Assembly: GCA_026399515.1 (NCBI GenBank) | Contig: JAPLQT010000059.1 | Coordinates: forward strand, 1-63,970 | Reading direction: 5' to 3' | Source: Pseudomonadota bacterium | Lineage (GTDB): Bacteria > Pseudomonadota > Gammaproteobacteria > Burkholderiales > Rhodocyclaceae | DNA: 63,970 nt | Shown here: in pieces, positions 35,198 to 43,506 of the stretch | Numbering within the stretch: position 1 is the stretch's first letter | Layout of the letters: each line of letters begins with the position of its first letter | Made by a program: the position numbers and the translations under genes | Notes under the pieces: generated by a model | What the model was told of the DNA's origin: nothing | What the model saw: only the letters and a program-made list of their open reading frames with translations | The model's database searches: none

Positions 35198-35212
35198 CGC
35201 CTAACTCCTCGA

Positions 35213-36319
35213 TTATGCCGTGCCGGCCATTCTAACGATCGGCTTGATGGCTTTTCCGGAAGCCATGTCGGCAACCGCTTCGTTGATCCGGTCGAACTCG
35301 TAGTAGCTGACGATTCGATCAACCGGAAAGCGACCTTCCAAGTAAAGGTCCACCAAATACGGAATGAAAACATCCGGAACGCTGTCGCCCTGGACGATAC
35401 CCCGCACCGTGCGCCCGCCCAGCATGAGTTGCAGGACGTTCAGGCTGATGTCGGCGCCTTTTGCCGAACTGATCAAGCCGCAGGTGCCGAGGGTAGCCAG
35501 GCTGTCGACGGCCAGCCGGATGACGCCGACGTTGCCCGAGGTATCGATCGCACAGTCCAGCCCACTGCCCACGCGGGTTTTGATGTCCGTGGCGGTCACG
35601 CCCGGAACCGAGAGTATCGTGTGGGTGGCGCCGAGTTCCTCTGCCATCGCTAGCCGTACATCTTGAGTGTCGACTGCGACAATCTTGGCGGCCCCGGCAA
35701 TGCGCGCCGCCATGATCGCGGCGAGCCCGACCGAACCGACACCGAAAATGGCGACGGTACTGCCCGATGCCACCTTGAGGGAGTTGAGGACCGCGCCGGC
35801 GCCCGTCTGTATGCCACAACCGAAAGGCCCCATCAACTCCAGCGGCACGTCCTGGCGTAGCGGGACGACATTGAGCTCGGTGCACAGCGCATGGGTCGCG
35901 AACGCGGACTGACCGAAAAAGTGACTGTGCACCGGCGTTCCGTTGCAGTTCAGTGCCACCGATCCATCCGCGCGCTGCCCCGAAAAGTTGACGCTCTCGC
36001 TATGCGCACAATAGGCGGGTATGCCCTGTCGGCAGGTCGGACATTGGCCACACGAATTGAACGTCATCACCACGTGATCGCCAGGCTTGACCTTTCGCAC
36101 GGCGCTGCCGACCGCCACGACGATGCCCGAACCCTCGTGGCCTAGCACGATGGGCCGCGGCACTCGCGTTGGTGAGTTGTGCATTGCCACGTCGGTTTGG
36201 CAGATGCCGCAGGCGACCAGCTTCACGATCAGCTCATGGTCGCGTGGCGCCTCGAGTGACACGGACTCGATCGACAGAGGGGCTCCCACGGCCCGTGTTA
36301 CAGCAGCCCTGATCAGCAC
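35213..36319 (-). CDS. Zinc-dependent alcohol dehydrogenase, aryl-alcohol (XylB/AreB-like) type
   Basis: 368 residues of the MDR family. Catalytic-zinc motifs are CGICQTDVAMH (Cys38) and GHEGSG (His-Glu), and the structural zinc loop is CGQCPTCRQGIPAYC with four Cys. The Rossmann segment is IFGVGSVGLAAI near residue 191. The region GQSAFATHALCTE and CGIQTGAGAVLNSLK are characteristic of aryl-alcohol/benzyl-alcohol dehydrogenases. The start is a GTG. The gene lies 61 bases downstream of the amidohydrolase and 15 bases upstream of the AOR, so aldehyde formed here could pass to the AOR. Confidence 0.88.
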   Translation of the reverse strand: MLIRAAVTRAVGAPLSIESVSLEAPRDHELIVKLVACGICQTDVAMHNSPTRVPRPIVLGHEGSGIVVAVGSAVRKVKPGDHVVMTFNSCGQCPTCRQGIPAYCAHSESVNFSGQRADGSVALNCNGTPVHSHFFGQSAFATHALCTELNVVPLRQDVPLELMGPFGCGIQTGAGAVLNSLKVASGSTVAIFGVGSVGLAAIMAARIAGAAKIVAVDTQDVRLAMAEELGATHTILSVPGVTATDIKTRVGSGLDCAIDTSGNVGVIRLAVDSLATLGTCGLISSAKGADISLNVLQLMLGGRTVRGIVQGDSVPDVFIPYLVDLYLEGRFPVDRIVSYYEFDRINEAVADMASGKAIKPIVRMAGTA

Positions 36320-36380
36320 AGACGAACCCTTGGGGTTGCGCCGCGAACTTCTCTTCGGTCCATCGTCGGCATCGCCGCCT

Positions 36381-37388
36381 CTACTTCAGCTTGAGCAGGC
36401 GTCTCGCATTGCCTTCATAGATGGCATGGCGCTGGGCCGGGGTGATATCTAGGGCGTCGATGATTTCGATCGTCCACCTTGTGAATGCGGCACCCTTCTC
36501 CGGATCAAACGGCGCATCTGAGGCAAACAACACGTTATCAACGCCGAAGAAATCGAGCCCAAGTTCGGTCGCCTTGGCCGCGCCGAAGAGCGCGGTGTCG
36601 GCATAAAACATCTTGAAGTAATCGAGCGGACGTTTCTTGAGCTTCTTCAACAACAGGGTGTAGTCCTCATCCGAGGTACGGGTACCCAACTGGTCCCAAC
36701 CTGGGCCGACCCGACCTGCGGAATAAGGGATCATGGCGCCCATGTGGTGGGTGATGATCTTGAGGTTGGGATGTTTGTCGAACAGCCCTTCGAAGACAAT
36801 GTGTGCCATCGCGACGCTCGTTTCGTAGGGCCAACCGAATGTCCACCAGATTTCATAGTGGCTCTTCTTCTCCTGTTTATAGTCCGCGAAGTCCGCACCT
36901 CGAGTCGGGTGTATCCAAATCGGCAAGTCAATCTTGGCCATCAGATCAAATAGTGGCAGCGTATCTGGCGCAGTCAGCGGCTTGCCTAGGACGTTGCTGT
37001 AAACCTGAACACCCACAGCACCGAGCTCGTTGATTGCGCGCTCTGTTTCGCGAAGCAGACCTTCCGGATCGTTCATCGGCAGCGAAGCAATGAACCCAGG
37101 AAAGCGATCCGGATATTTCTTGACAAGTTCCGCCATGCCATCATTGGCGAGCTGAGCCATCTCGTTCGCGACCGCAGCGGTACCGTACACTTCGATAGGT
37201 GGTGAGCTTAGGCTCAATATTTGAGCGTAGTCATCAAAACGGTCCATGATGCGAAATCGTTCGTCGAGGTCCACGATGTAAGGAATATCGCGCACGCGTT
37301 TGTGCATGTCCTTCCCGCCCGGCGCTACTTTCAGCATCCGGTCATAGTAGGCGCGTGGAAAGATGTGGTTGAAGATATCGAGTTTCAT
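36381..37388 (-). CDS. Amidohydrolase-family (ACMSD/gamma-resorcylate or 5-carboxyvanillate decarboxylase-like) protein
   Basis: 335 residues resembling the amidohydrolase-2 (ACMSD-like) group of non-oxidative decarboxylases. It shows LDIFNHIFP at the N-terminus where the first metal site lies, PIWIHPTRG, the metal His pair in ITHHMGAMIP and the Asp of FASDAPFDPE. The first motif has Asn-His rather than the usual His-x-His, so metal binding at that position is weaker. The best-known members decarboxylate hydroxylated or methoxylated benzoates. The ATG is preceded by GAGGAAGTTCAA. It heads a three-gene reverse operon (decarboxylase-like, alcohol dehydrogenase, AOR), with an operator-like element 340 bases upstream. 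Confidence 0.75.
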   Translation of the reverse strand: MKLDIFNHIFPRAYYDRMLKVAPGGKDMHKRVRDIPYIVDLDERFRIMDRFDDYAQILSLSSPPIEVYGTAAVANEMAQLANDGMAELVKKYPDRFPGFIASLPMNDPEGLLRETERAINELGAVGVQVYSNVLGKPLTAPDTLPLFDLMAKIDLPIWIHPTRGADFADYKQEKKSHYEIWWTFGWPYETSVAMAHIVFEGLFDKHPNLKIITHHMGAMIPYSAGRVGPGWDQLGTRTSDEDYTLLLKKLKKRPLDYFKMFYADTALFGAAKATELGLDFFGVDNVLFASDAPFDPEKGAAFTRWTIEIIDALDITPAQRHAIYEGNARRLLKLK

Positions 37389-38067
37389 TTGAACTTCCTC
37401 TATGGTTGGGCGCCGCCTGCAATGGCGGACCCGGGGTTAGTGGTGCATTGAAACTGCTCAGTACCATTCTGCCGGGATCGCCCACCTTGGTGCGAGATCC
37501 GCAAGGCTGTCGCCACCTCTAACGATCTTCGGCCGGTCCTGCCTGCCCACAATCGCTGGCTCGAATCGGAGCGTGGCTTTTCCGTGGTTGCCCGACCCTT
37601 TGCGTGGGCCTGGTTGGTCATCGACGAATCCATGATCGCTAGAATAAAAGCGCGATCAGGCAGCAGTGACCGCGAAGGAGGAGATCTGACATTTTTATGT
37701 TAAGGCACCCCCTAGAAAACCCATACAACGATACACATGTCCCGAATAGCGATTATATTGATGAATATCGGATGCTTTGTCAATGACAAGTTGCATAGCA
37801 GTGCAATTTCTGTTTTTCGACCCATTAGGACGTGACGGCACCTGCCTCAGGATTCCAATCAACCTCTAAGCCGTAAATAAATCGCTGATGTGGCAATGGG
37901 TTCTATTGACTTGCGGGGATTCGAAGGAGTAGTCTTAACGTAATATTGATAAAGAATCACTTACGATCTAACATCGGTTATATGATCGAGATACGTCAAA
38001 TCCTGCCGCAGGAGACCGTTCTGGTATGTGATGCTTACGACCTTTTGCCGTGGGAGGGAGAGGCTCC
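37389..38067. other. Long intergenic region between divergent operons
   Basis: About 680 bases separate the reverse decarboxylase-like gene from the forward methyltransferase operon. The first 250 bases show open frames with no ribosome site or family features. An operator-like element is at 37730-37743. AT-richer sequence with several TTGACA-like words (for example TGTCAA/TTGACA near 37770 on the reverse strand and TTGACT near 37907 forward) could hold both promoters. No riboswitch, in particular no B12-box, could be recognised. A 31-codon frame at 37982 is listed separately. Confidence 0.5.
37730..37743 (-). promoter_or_regulatory. Operator-like element GATACA-N2-TGTCCC
   Basis: GATACACATGTCCC matches the GATACA-N2-TGTATC consensus in 12 of 14 positions counting the free spacer, and its flank (CCCGAATAGCG) resembles the flank of the site at 56069 (TTCCGAATCG). 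It is upstream of the reverse decarboxylase-alcohol dehydrogenase-AOR operon. A weak -10 (CTATTC on the reverse strand) lies next to it, as in the other sites. Confidence 0.45.
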
Positions 38068-38077
38068 TTGGAACTGA
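37982..38077 (+). CDS. Possible 31-residue leader peptide or gene fragment before the CobW gene
   Basis: An ATG at 37982 opens a 31-codon frame (begins MIEIRQILPQE, ends LLPWEGEAPWN) that stops at 38077, overlapping the start of the CobW gene in another frame. The composition looks protein-like and the overlap would allow coupling, but no Shine-Dalgarno is present before the ATG. It could be a leader or a remnant. I do not recognise a family. Confidence 0.25.
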   Translation: MIEIRQILPQETVLVCDAYDLLPWEGEAPWN

Positions 38078-38694
38078 TCATACTCAGCGGATTTCTCGGA
38101 TCGGGCAAGACCACGCTGCTCCTGCGGCTCTCCCAGGAATTCCGTTCCCAAGGGGCACGCGTCGCAATCGTGGTCAATGAAATCGGCGACATCGGTATCG
38201 ACAACGCCTTGCTGAAGCGTATCGACCAGAATGTCTGGGAACTGGTGGGCGGCTGTATCTGCTGCACGCTGGCGAGTGACCTGATTCAGACCTTGAGGGA
38301 AATTCGCGAGAAATTCTGTCCGGACAAGGTGATCCTGGAGCCTTCGGGCGCGAGTCAGCCGGACATGATCTTGAGTGCGCTCGAATGCGGTGGCTCCGAA
38401 CTGGTCGGGAGTCTGCACTGGCTGGCGTTGATTGACCCGCTCCGGCTGACCGAACTGCTCGCCGTACTCGAGCCGCTGATGGAGTCCTACCTGCGCCACG
38501 CCGATGCGGCGGTCATCACCAAGGGCGATCTTGCCAGCACGAATGAACTCGCTGCCGCGCGCGCTTGGGTGAATCGCCTGCGTCCTGACATTCGCTGCAT
38601 CACCGCTGGCGGCGGCGACGCGGACCAATTGTCCCTCGCAAGTGCCGCCGGCCAGGCGAAATCTTCGATGCGGGAGTTGCTGGCATGCATCTGA
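38068..38694 (+). CDS. CobW/G3E-family P-loop GTPase lacking the usual C-terminal domain
   Basis: 208 residues. G3E GTPase signatures are present: Walker A GFLGSGKT at residues 8-15, metal-binding GGCICC (Cys63, Cys65, Cys66), Glu91-Pro in VILEPSG and the base-recognition TKGD at 151-154. The family delivers metals or installs cobalamin cofactors. The usual C-terminal CobW domain is missing and a matching segment begins the next gene, so the protein seems split. I prefer the TTG at 38068 because GGGAGGGAGAGG lies just upstream; a GTG at 38050 would add six residues. It opens the methyltransferase operon and may supply or repair the corrinoid cofactor. Confidence 0.8.
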   Translation: MELIILSGFLGSGKTTLLLRLSQEFRSQGARVAIVVNEIGDIGIDNALLKRIDQNVWELVGGCICCTLASDLIQTLREIREKFCPDKVILEPSGASQPDMILSALECGGSELVGSLHWLALIDPLRLTELLAVLEPLMESYLRHADAAVITKGDLASTNELAAARAWVNRLRPDIRCITAGGGDADQLSLASAAGQAKSSMRELLACI

Positions 38695-39770
38695 GCCTGG
38701 CACCGTTCGCGGCGAGAGTGAGGTTCCGTTCCCGCCGGGAGATGGACTCGGATTACTGGCGCGGAGTGATGTCGGCACTGTTCGGCAACATCGCGTCGCG
38801 CCTGGTTGGTACACACCAGGCGGTGATTGGTCACATCAAGGGGCTCGGCGAGGCGGATGGGTCATATCTTCGCGCCAACTGTGTGTCCGCCCGCCTCGGC
38901 GTCGATATGGAGGGCGATTTGCAACGCTCGGTAAAAAAACTGGACCTGGATCTGGCGGTGCTGGCCTACGGTGTCGCTTGGGACGATATCCGGCTTGCAG
39001 TGGAGGGGGCAGCAAGCCAGATCGCCGCCGCATTGACCTGTGAGGCACTGGTGGAAGCTCGAATTCCCGAGGCGGCTGGGCACCATCATGACAATCCGGC
39101 GCTGCCGGTCAACAAACCTGCGAAGCTCATTTCCTGCAAAGTGATGATCGACGAGATTCGCCCGTTTCTTCCCGCCGGCATGGAGGTGGAGTCCTTCGAC
39201 ATCAGTCTGCATGTGCGCCCCGCCTTGTTGCGGGAGACGCTGCAAAAGGCCATCGATGCTGCCGACGGCATCTACGATCCGATCCTGCTCGGCTATGGCT
39301 TGTGCTCGAAATCGACCGTGGGTCTGATGGCGCGCCACTCGCGCCTGGTGGTGCCGAAGGGCGACGACTGCATCAGCGTGTTCCTGGGCTCGGAGAAAGA
39401 ACGTCGCGCTGAGGCGGACAAGGAGCCCGGCACCTACTTTCTTACCCAGGGCTACATCGGCGGCGGTACCGGCCCAATGACCGACTACGAGCGCATGGTG
39501 ACCAAATACGGACGGCAACGCGCCGACGGGCTGCTGGCGAAAATGATGGGCCACTATAAACGCCTGGTGTATATCCGCATGCCCAACGCCGAGTCGCTCG
39601 AATCGGATCGGGCCTATGCCAATGAGATGGCGGCACGCTTCGGCCTGGAATACGTCGAAAGGGACGGTACGCCACGACTGCTGAAACTCTTGGCGGACGG
39701 ACAGTGGGGCGAGGACTTTGTAGTAACCCAACCCGGTCAGGCGATCGAACTCGAAAGCTTTATGACTTGA
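38685..39770 (+). CDS. CobW C-terminal-like domain fused to DUF1638
   Basis: 361 residues with two parts. Residues 45-115 (AVIGHIKGLGEADGSYLRAN and onward) resemble the C-terminal domain normally attached to CobW GTPases. A His-rich linker (GHHHDN, residues 132-137) leads to residues about 147-350 that match DUF1638: ISCKVMIDEIRPFLP, LLGYGLCSKSTVGL, LVVPKGDDCISVFLGS and GTYFLTQGYIGGG. DUF1638 proteins are found with methylamine and other corrinoid methyltransferase genes in archaea and bacteria; their function is unknown. The ATG overlaps the CobW gene by 10 bases. This domain combination looks like a dedicated accessory protein for corrinoid or metal delivery. Confidence 0.7.
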   Translation: MHLSLAPFAARVRFRSRREMDSDYWRGVMSALFGNIASRLVGTHQAVIGHIKGLGEADGSYLRANCVSARLGVDMEGDLQRSVKKLDLDLAVLAYGVAWDDIRLAVEGAASQIAAALTCEALVEARIPEAAGHHHDNPALPVNKPAKLISCKVMIDEIRPFLPAGMEVESFDISLHVRPALLRETLQKAIDAADGIYDPILLGYGLCSKSTVGLMARHSRLVVPKGDDCISVFLGSEKERRAEADKEPGTYFLTQGYIGGGTGPMTDYERMVTKYGRQRADGLLAKMMGHYKRLVYIRMPNAESLESDRAYANEMAARFGLEYVERDGTPRLLKLLADGQWGEDFVVTQPGQAIELESFMT

Positions 39771-39831
39771 AATCCCGACTGACCAATCCGGTAGGCAGGC
39801 AGACAAACAAACACAACCAATGGAGAACTCT

Positions 39832-40473
39832 ATGCAGAACTTGAACGCTATCCAGGCAGCCCTTGCCAATCTTGAAGAGGATCTGGCCTTGCAGTTGGTC
39901 GCCGAAGCAATGGCAGCGGGCGTCTCGGCCCTGGAACTTCTCAAGGCCTGCCAGGCGGGCATGGTGGAAGTGGGCGCGCGTTTTGAGCAACAGGAGTATT
40001 TCGTCTCTGACCTGATGATGTCCGGCGAGATATTCAAGCAGATCAGCGCCATTCTTGAGCCTGGACTCAAAGCCGGTGGCGCGGTGAGCGCCGGGAAGGT
40101 GGTGATTGGAACAGTCAAAGGCGACATTCACGATATCGGCAAGGACATCGTCGTCAACATGCTCAAGTCGGCCAATATCGACGTCATCGATCTCGGCGTC
40201 GACGTTGCTCCGGCGAAGTTTATCGATGCGCTGAAGAACAGCGGCGCCACCGTTCTCGGATTGTCAGGTTTGTTGACCCTGGCGTTTGACTCCATGAAAG
40301 CTACCATCTCGGCGCTCGCTGAAGCCGGCATGCGTGACACGGTCAAGGTCATGATCGGCGGCGGACCGGTGGACGCGACGGTGTGCCGGGTGGTCGGCGC
40401 CGATGACTGGGGCGCCGATGCCCAGCATGCGGTCAGAATCGCCAAGGGCTGGCTTGAGGCGGCCCATGTCTGA
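39832..40473 (+). CDS. Corrinoid (cobalamin-binding) protein of a methyltransferase system
   Basis: 213 residues, the standard two-domain corrinoid protein: a helical cap (residues 1-85) and a Rossmann-like B12 domain. The B12 motif DxHxxG is GDIHDIG (Asp98, His100, Gly103), with Ser145 in GLSGLLT and Gly176-178 in MIGGGPVD. His100 would be the lower ligand of cobalt. The family (MtbC/MtgC/MtvC) carries the methyl group between two methyltransferases. The ATG at 39832 has TGGAGAACTCT in front; a second ATG at 39820 would add four residues. The following methyltransferase gene overlaps by 8 bases, so both are made together. Confidence 0.93.
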   Translation: MQNLNAIQAALANLEEDLALQLVAEAMAAGVSALELLKACQAGMVEVGARFEQQEYFVSDLMMSGEIFKQISAILEPGLKAGGAVSAGKVVIGTVKGDIHDIGKDIVVNMLKSANIDVIDLGVDVAPAKFIDALKNSGATVLGLSGLLTLAFDSMKATISALAEAGMRDTVKVMIGGGPVDATVCRVVGADDWGADAQHAVRIAKGWLEAAHV

Positions 40474-41605
40474 CCACAAGCTCGACTTGTGGAAGCAGCG
40501 CGACGCGCGCATCCGCAAAGCGCTTGCCTTCGAACCCGTGGACCGGGTTCCCTTCACTTTTCTGGGGCCGGCTTACGCGCCCAGGTCGCAGGGCATGCCG
40601 TTTTCGACGTTTTGCACCGACGCCGACGCCGCGGTCAATGTCACTCTCGATACGCTCGACTCGCTCGACGACGTCGATGGCATCAACATGATGGTGGCCG
40701 GACTGTTCCCGGTCCACCTGACCAACCAGTGGCTCTCGCGCATCGACATACCGGGACGCGAACTCCCTGACGGCGATATCTGGCAAGTGCATGAAGAAGC
40801 AGTGATGAGCGTCGCCGACTACGACATGATCATTGACAAGGGCTGGCCGGCATTCCTCGACTACATTTATCCCAAGGTCCATAAGCCGGATCTCCTCGCG
40901 AAGCACAATGCCTGGATGCAGGAAAATTACGCTGATACCGGCAGGCGTTACCACGAGCGCGGCTACGCCACCCTGTGCAGCATGATCACGACGATTCCCT
41001 TCGAGGCGCTCTGCGGTGCGCGTTCGATGACCCAGTTCTTCTTTGACTGCTATCGCATGCCGGCGAAGGTCAAGGCGGCCCTGGACGTGATTCAGCCGTT
41101 CTATGTCGATCTCGCGGTGCAGGTTACCAACATCAGCGGTATCAAGAGCTGCTGGGTCGGTGGGTGGCGTTCCGCCAGCGCCATGGTGTCGCCCAAGATC
41201 TGGAACGAATTCGTCTTCCCGTACTTCTTCGACCTCATCACCAAGCTGCATGCGCAGGGGATTCTTTGCGTCCTGCATTTCGACCAGAAGTGGGACCGCG
41301 ATCTCAAGCGATTTCTCGAACTGCCAAAAGGTTCATGCGTGTTTGCGCCGGATGGTGCCACCAACATCCGCCTGGCGCGCGAGGTTCTAGGAAATCACAT
41401 GCCCCTGCTCGGCGACGTGCCCGCCGGGCTGCTGGCCGCCGGTTCTCCCGACGATGTGCACAAGTACGTGCGCGAGTTGATCCGCGATCTGGGGCCGGCC
41501 GGACTGATCATGAACTCCGGTTGCGACACACCATACAACACGCCGCGCGCCAACATGGATGCCTTCGTCGCCGCGACCCACGAATATGGCACCTGCGCTC
41601 ACTGA
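40466..41605 (+). CDS. Uroporphyrinogen-decarboxylase-fold corrinoid methyltransferase (MT-I), first copy
   Basis: 379 residues of the UroD/MtaA-like family used for methyl transfer to corrinoid proteins. Key positions are His271 and Asp273 in VLHFDQKW and Cys353 in NSGCDTP; in MtaA-type enzymes a His-x-Cys...Cys set binds zinc, and here the first Cys is Asp. The N-terminal RIRKALAFEPVDRVPFTF and LLGDVPAGLLAAGSPDDV are typical. In acetogens the vanillate demethylase MtvB has this fold. The gene overlaps the corrinoid protein gene, so it is the likely methyl-donor-specific component. Which methyl donor it uses is unknown; a methoxylated aromatic is proposed from context. Confidence 0.85.
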   Translation: MSDHKLDLWKQRDARIRKALAFEPVDRVPFTFLGPAYAPRSQGMPFSTFCTDADAAVNVTLDTLDSLDDVDGINMMVAGLFPVHLTNQWLSRIDIPGRELPDGDIWQVHEEAVMSVADYDMIIDKGWPAFLDYIYPKVHKPDLLAKHNAWMQENYADTGRRYHERGYATLCSMITTIPFEALCGARSMTQFFFDCYRMPAKVKAALDVIQPFYVDLAVQVTNISGIKSCWVGGWRSASAMVSPKIWNEFVFPYFFDLITKLHAQGILCVLHFDQKWDRDLKRFLELPKGSCVFAPDGATNIRLAREVLGNHMPLLGDVPAGLLAAGSPDDVHKYVRELIRDLGPAGLIMNSGCDTPYNTPRANMDAFVAATHEYGTCAH

Positions 41606-41616
41606 GACATTGTCCG

Positions 41617-43506
41617 ATGGATAAGTCGGCCGAGACGGTCGACCACTGTCAGGTGGTGTTCCAGCCCGTGGGTAGACGGGTTGCGGTGTCTCCCGACATG
41701 ACGCTGCTCGAAGCCGGACGGACCGCCGGTCTGGTGCTTTCCGCAAACTGTGGTGGCATCGGTGTCTGCGGGCGCTGCCGAGTGCAGATACTCGAAGGCC
41801 GGATGGATGAGCCGGGAGAAAGCGAGCACTACTGCCTGTCCAAGGAGGATCTCTCGGCGGGGACGCGCCTGGCATGCCGCGCCCGGATTCGGACTGACGT
41901 ATCGGTGCATGTTCCTGCCGGGTTCATGAGCGGAACTCAGCGACTTCAAACCGATGGTGAACATGCCGCGCTGGAATGCGATCCAATGATCGAACGGCGC
42001 GACATCACGCTCCCTCAGCCGGCGGCCAAGAGCTGTCCAGCGGATCTGACCAGGCTGGCAGGTGAACTATCGCTGCGTCTTGGACCACGGCTATGGGCGG
42101 CGCGCCCGGAGGCCGTTGCTCAGCTTTCCCTGCTGGCGAGAAAGGACCCCTGCGCGCTCACTGTCTATCTGAACGGCGGAGACATTCTCGGCTTCTCGGC
42201 ACTACGGCGCCCAGCAGTCGGGATTGCGGTTGATCTGGGGTGCACCAAGATAGCCGGCTATCTGATCGATTTGCACAGCGGTCGCCAACTCGGCGCCGGC
42301 GGCATCGCCAATCCGCAGATATCTTATGGGGAAGACCTGATTACGCGGCTGGTGTATGCGCTGCAGGGTAGCGGCGAAGCCGAGCGGATGGCGCGCGTCG
42401 TGCGCGAGGCGATCGACAGTGTGGGGCGGGATCTTTGCCGGCAAGCCGACATCGATCCGCGTGAGGTCGTGGACCTCTGTGTCGTCGGGAACACCGCAAT
42501 GATGCATCTGCTGCTGCAGCTCCCGATCGAGCAATTGCTGCATGCCCCCTTCATCGCCGCCTTCGATGGCGACATGAACGTGGATGCCATGTCGCTCGGC
42601 CTCCGCTATGCGCCTGGAGCCCGGGTGCACATTCTGCCCAGCATCGGCGGTTTTGTCGGGGCCGACCATGTGGCGATGATTCTTGCGCACGACATTGACC
42701 GTAGGCAACAAGCCGTGATCGGCATTGACGTCGGCACCAACACCGAGATCGTCCTCTATGAACCCAAGCGCAAGCTGATGCTGAACACCTCGGTGCCCTC
42801 GGGACCGGCGTTTGAAGGCGGGCATATTCACGACGGGATGCGTGCCGCCGCTGGTGCGATTGAGAAAGTGTCTGCCCACAGAGGCAACCTCTCGTTCAAG
42901 ACTGTGGACTCGGGGCAGCCGGTGGGCCTTTGCGGGTCGGGCGTCGTTGATCTGGTGGCGCAACTCTGGCGAACCGGGCGGGTCAATGACCGTGGACATC
43001 TCCTCAGGACGGATCCCAGGGTGCGCAAAGGTGAGCAAGGCATGGAGTACCTCGTTGTCCCGGCGAGCCAGAGCGGACACGGTCGCGATATCGTGTTTAC
43101 GCAGGGCGACGTCAGCGAGGTACAGCTTGCCAAGGCGGCAATTTATGCGGGGATCGCATCGCTACTGGAGATTGCCGGGTTGCGCGCCGATGAGGTAGGC
43201 GATCTGATCGTCGCGGGTGCCTTCGGGTCGCATCTCGACCTCGAAAGCGCCGTTGACATCGGCGCTCTGCCGCGGCTGCGCAACGCTCGTTACGCGCAAG
43301 TCGGCAATGCTGCGGGCGTGGGCGCGAAAATGGCGCTGGTGTCCTGCAAGGCGCGCGCCCGGGCTCGCAGCATTGCAGCCGGCGCAACCCGGATCGAGCT
43401 CAAGGACCACCCCAATTTCAATCGTATCCTGGCAAGGGCAACGCGCTTCCCGGTGTCAGGTCAAACCACTCCAAGCGAGGAAATCAAGCCAAGTGAAACA
43501 ACATGA
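41617..43506 (+). CDS. RamA-like reductive activator of corrinoid protein (2Fe-2S domain plus ASKHA/DUF4445)
   Basis: 629 residues. The N-terminal ferredoxin has Cys45, Cys51, Cys54 and Cys87 (pattern C-x5-C-x2-C-x32-C, around CGGIGVCGRC) for one 2Fe-2S cluster. The rest is the ASKHA-like ATPase domain of corrinoid activators (DUF4445): VGIAVDLGCTKIAGYLID, VVGNTAMMHLLL, GIDVGTNTEIVLYE, GPAFEGGHI and GAFGSHLDL. These proteins use ATP to reduce inactive Co(II) corrinoid to Co(I). The ATG at 41617 is used; in-frame upstream starts lie deep in the methyltransferase gene. The gene begins 11 bases after the methyltransferase stop. Aerotolerant proteobacteria seldom carry this, which makes it notable. 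Confidence 0.9.
   Translation: MDKSAETVDHCQVVFQPVGRRVAVSPDMTLLEAGRTAGLVLSANCGGIGVCGRCRVQILEGRMDEPGESEHYCLSKEDLSAGTRLACRARIRTDVSVHVPAGFMSGTQRLQTDGEHAALECDPMIERRDITLPQPAAKSCPADLTRLAGELSLRLGPRLWAARPEAVAQLSLLARKDPCALTVYLNGGDILGFSALRRPAVGIAVDLGCTKIAGYLIDLHSGRQLGAGGIANPQISYGEDLITRLVYALQGSGEAERMARVVREAIDSVGRDLCRQADIDPREVVDLCVVGNTAMMHLLLQLPIEQLLHAPFIAAFDGDMNVDAMSLGLRYAPGARVHILPSIGGFVGADHVAMILAHDIDRRQQAVIGIDVGTNTEIVLYEPKRKLMLNTSVPSGPAFEGGHIHDGMRAAAGAIEKVSAHRGNLSFKTVDSGQPVGLCGSGVVDLVAQLWRTGRVNDRGHLLRTDPRVRKGEQGMEYLVVPASQSGHGRDIVFTQGDVSEVQLAKAAIYAGIASLLEIAGLRADEVGDLIVAGAFGSHLDLESAVDIGALPRLRNARYAQVGNAAGVGAKMALVSCKARARARSIAAGATRIELKDHPNFNRILARATRFPVSGQTTPSEEIKPSETT

Noticed and set aside
37400-37660. Frames in the intergenic region as transposase or other gene remnants
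   Set aside because: Several phases are open, but none has a ribosome site or a motif I recognise.
37840-38067. Cobalamin riboswitch upstream of the corrinoid operon
   Set aside because: I could not find the conserved B12-box or the flanking helices in the leader. The site at 37982 only encodes a short frame.
38862-40127. Reverse-strand frame opposite the DUF1638 and corrinoid protein genes
   Set aside because: No family features; the forward genes are strongly supported by motifs and overlaps.
41164-41616. N-terminal extension of the RamA-like activator by an upstream in-frame start
   Set aside because: It would overlap the methyltransferase gene by 150 codons; the ferredoxin domain starts just after the ATG at 41617.
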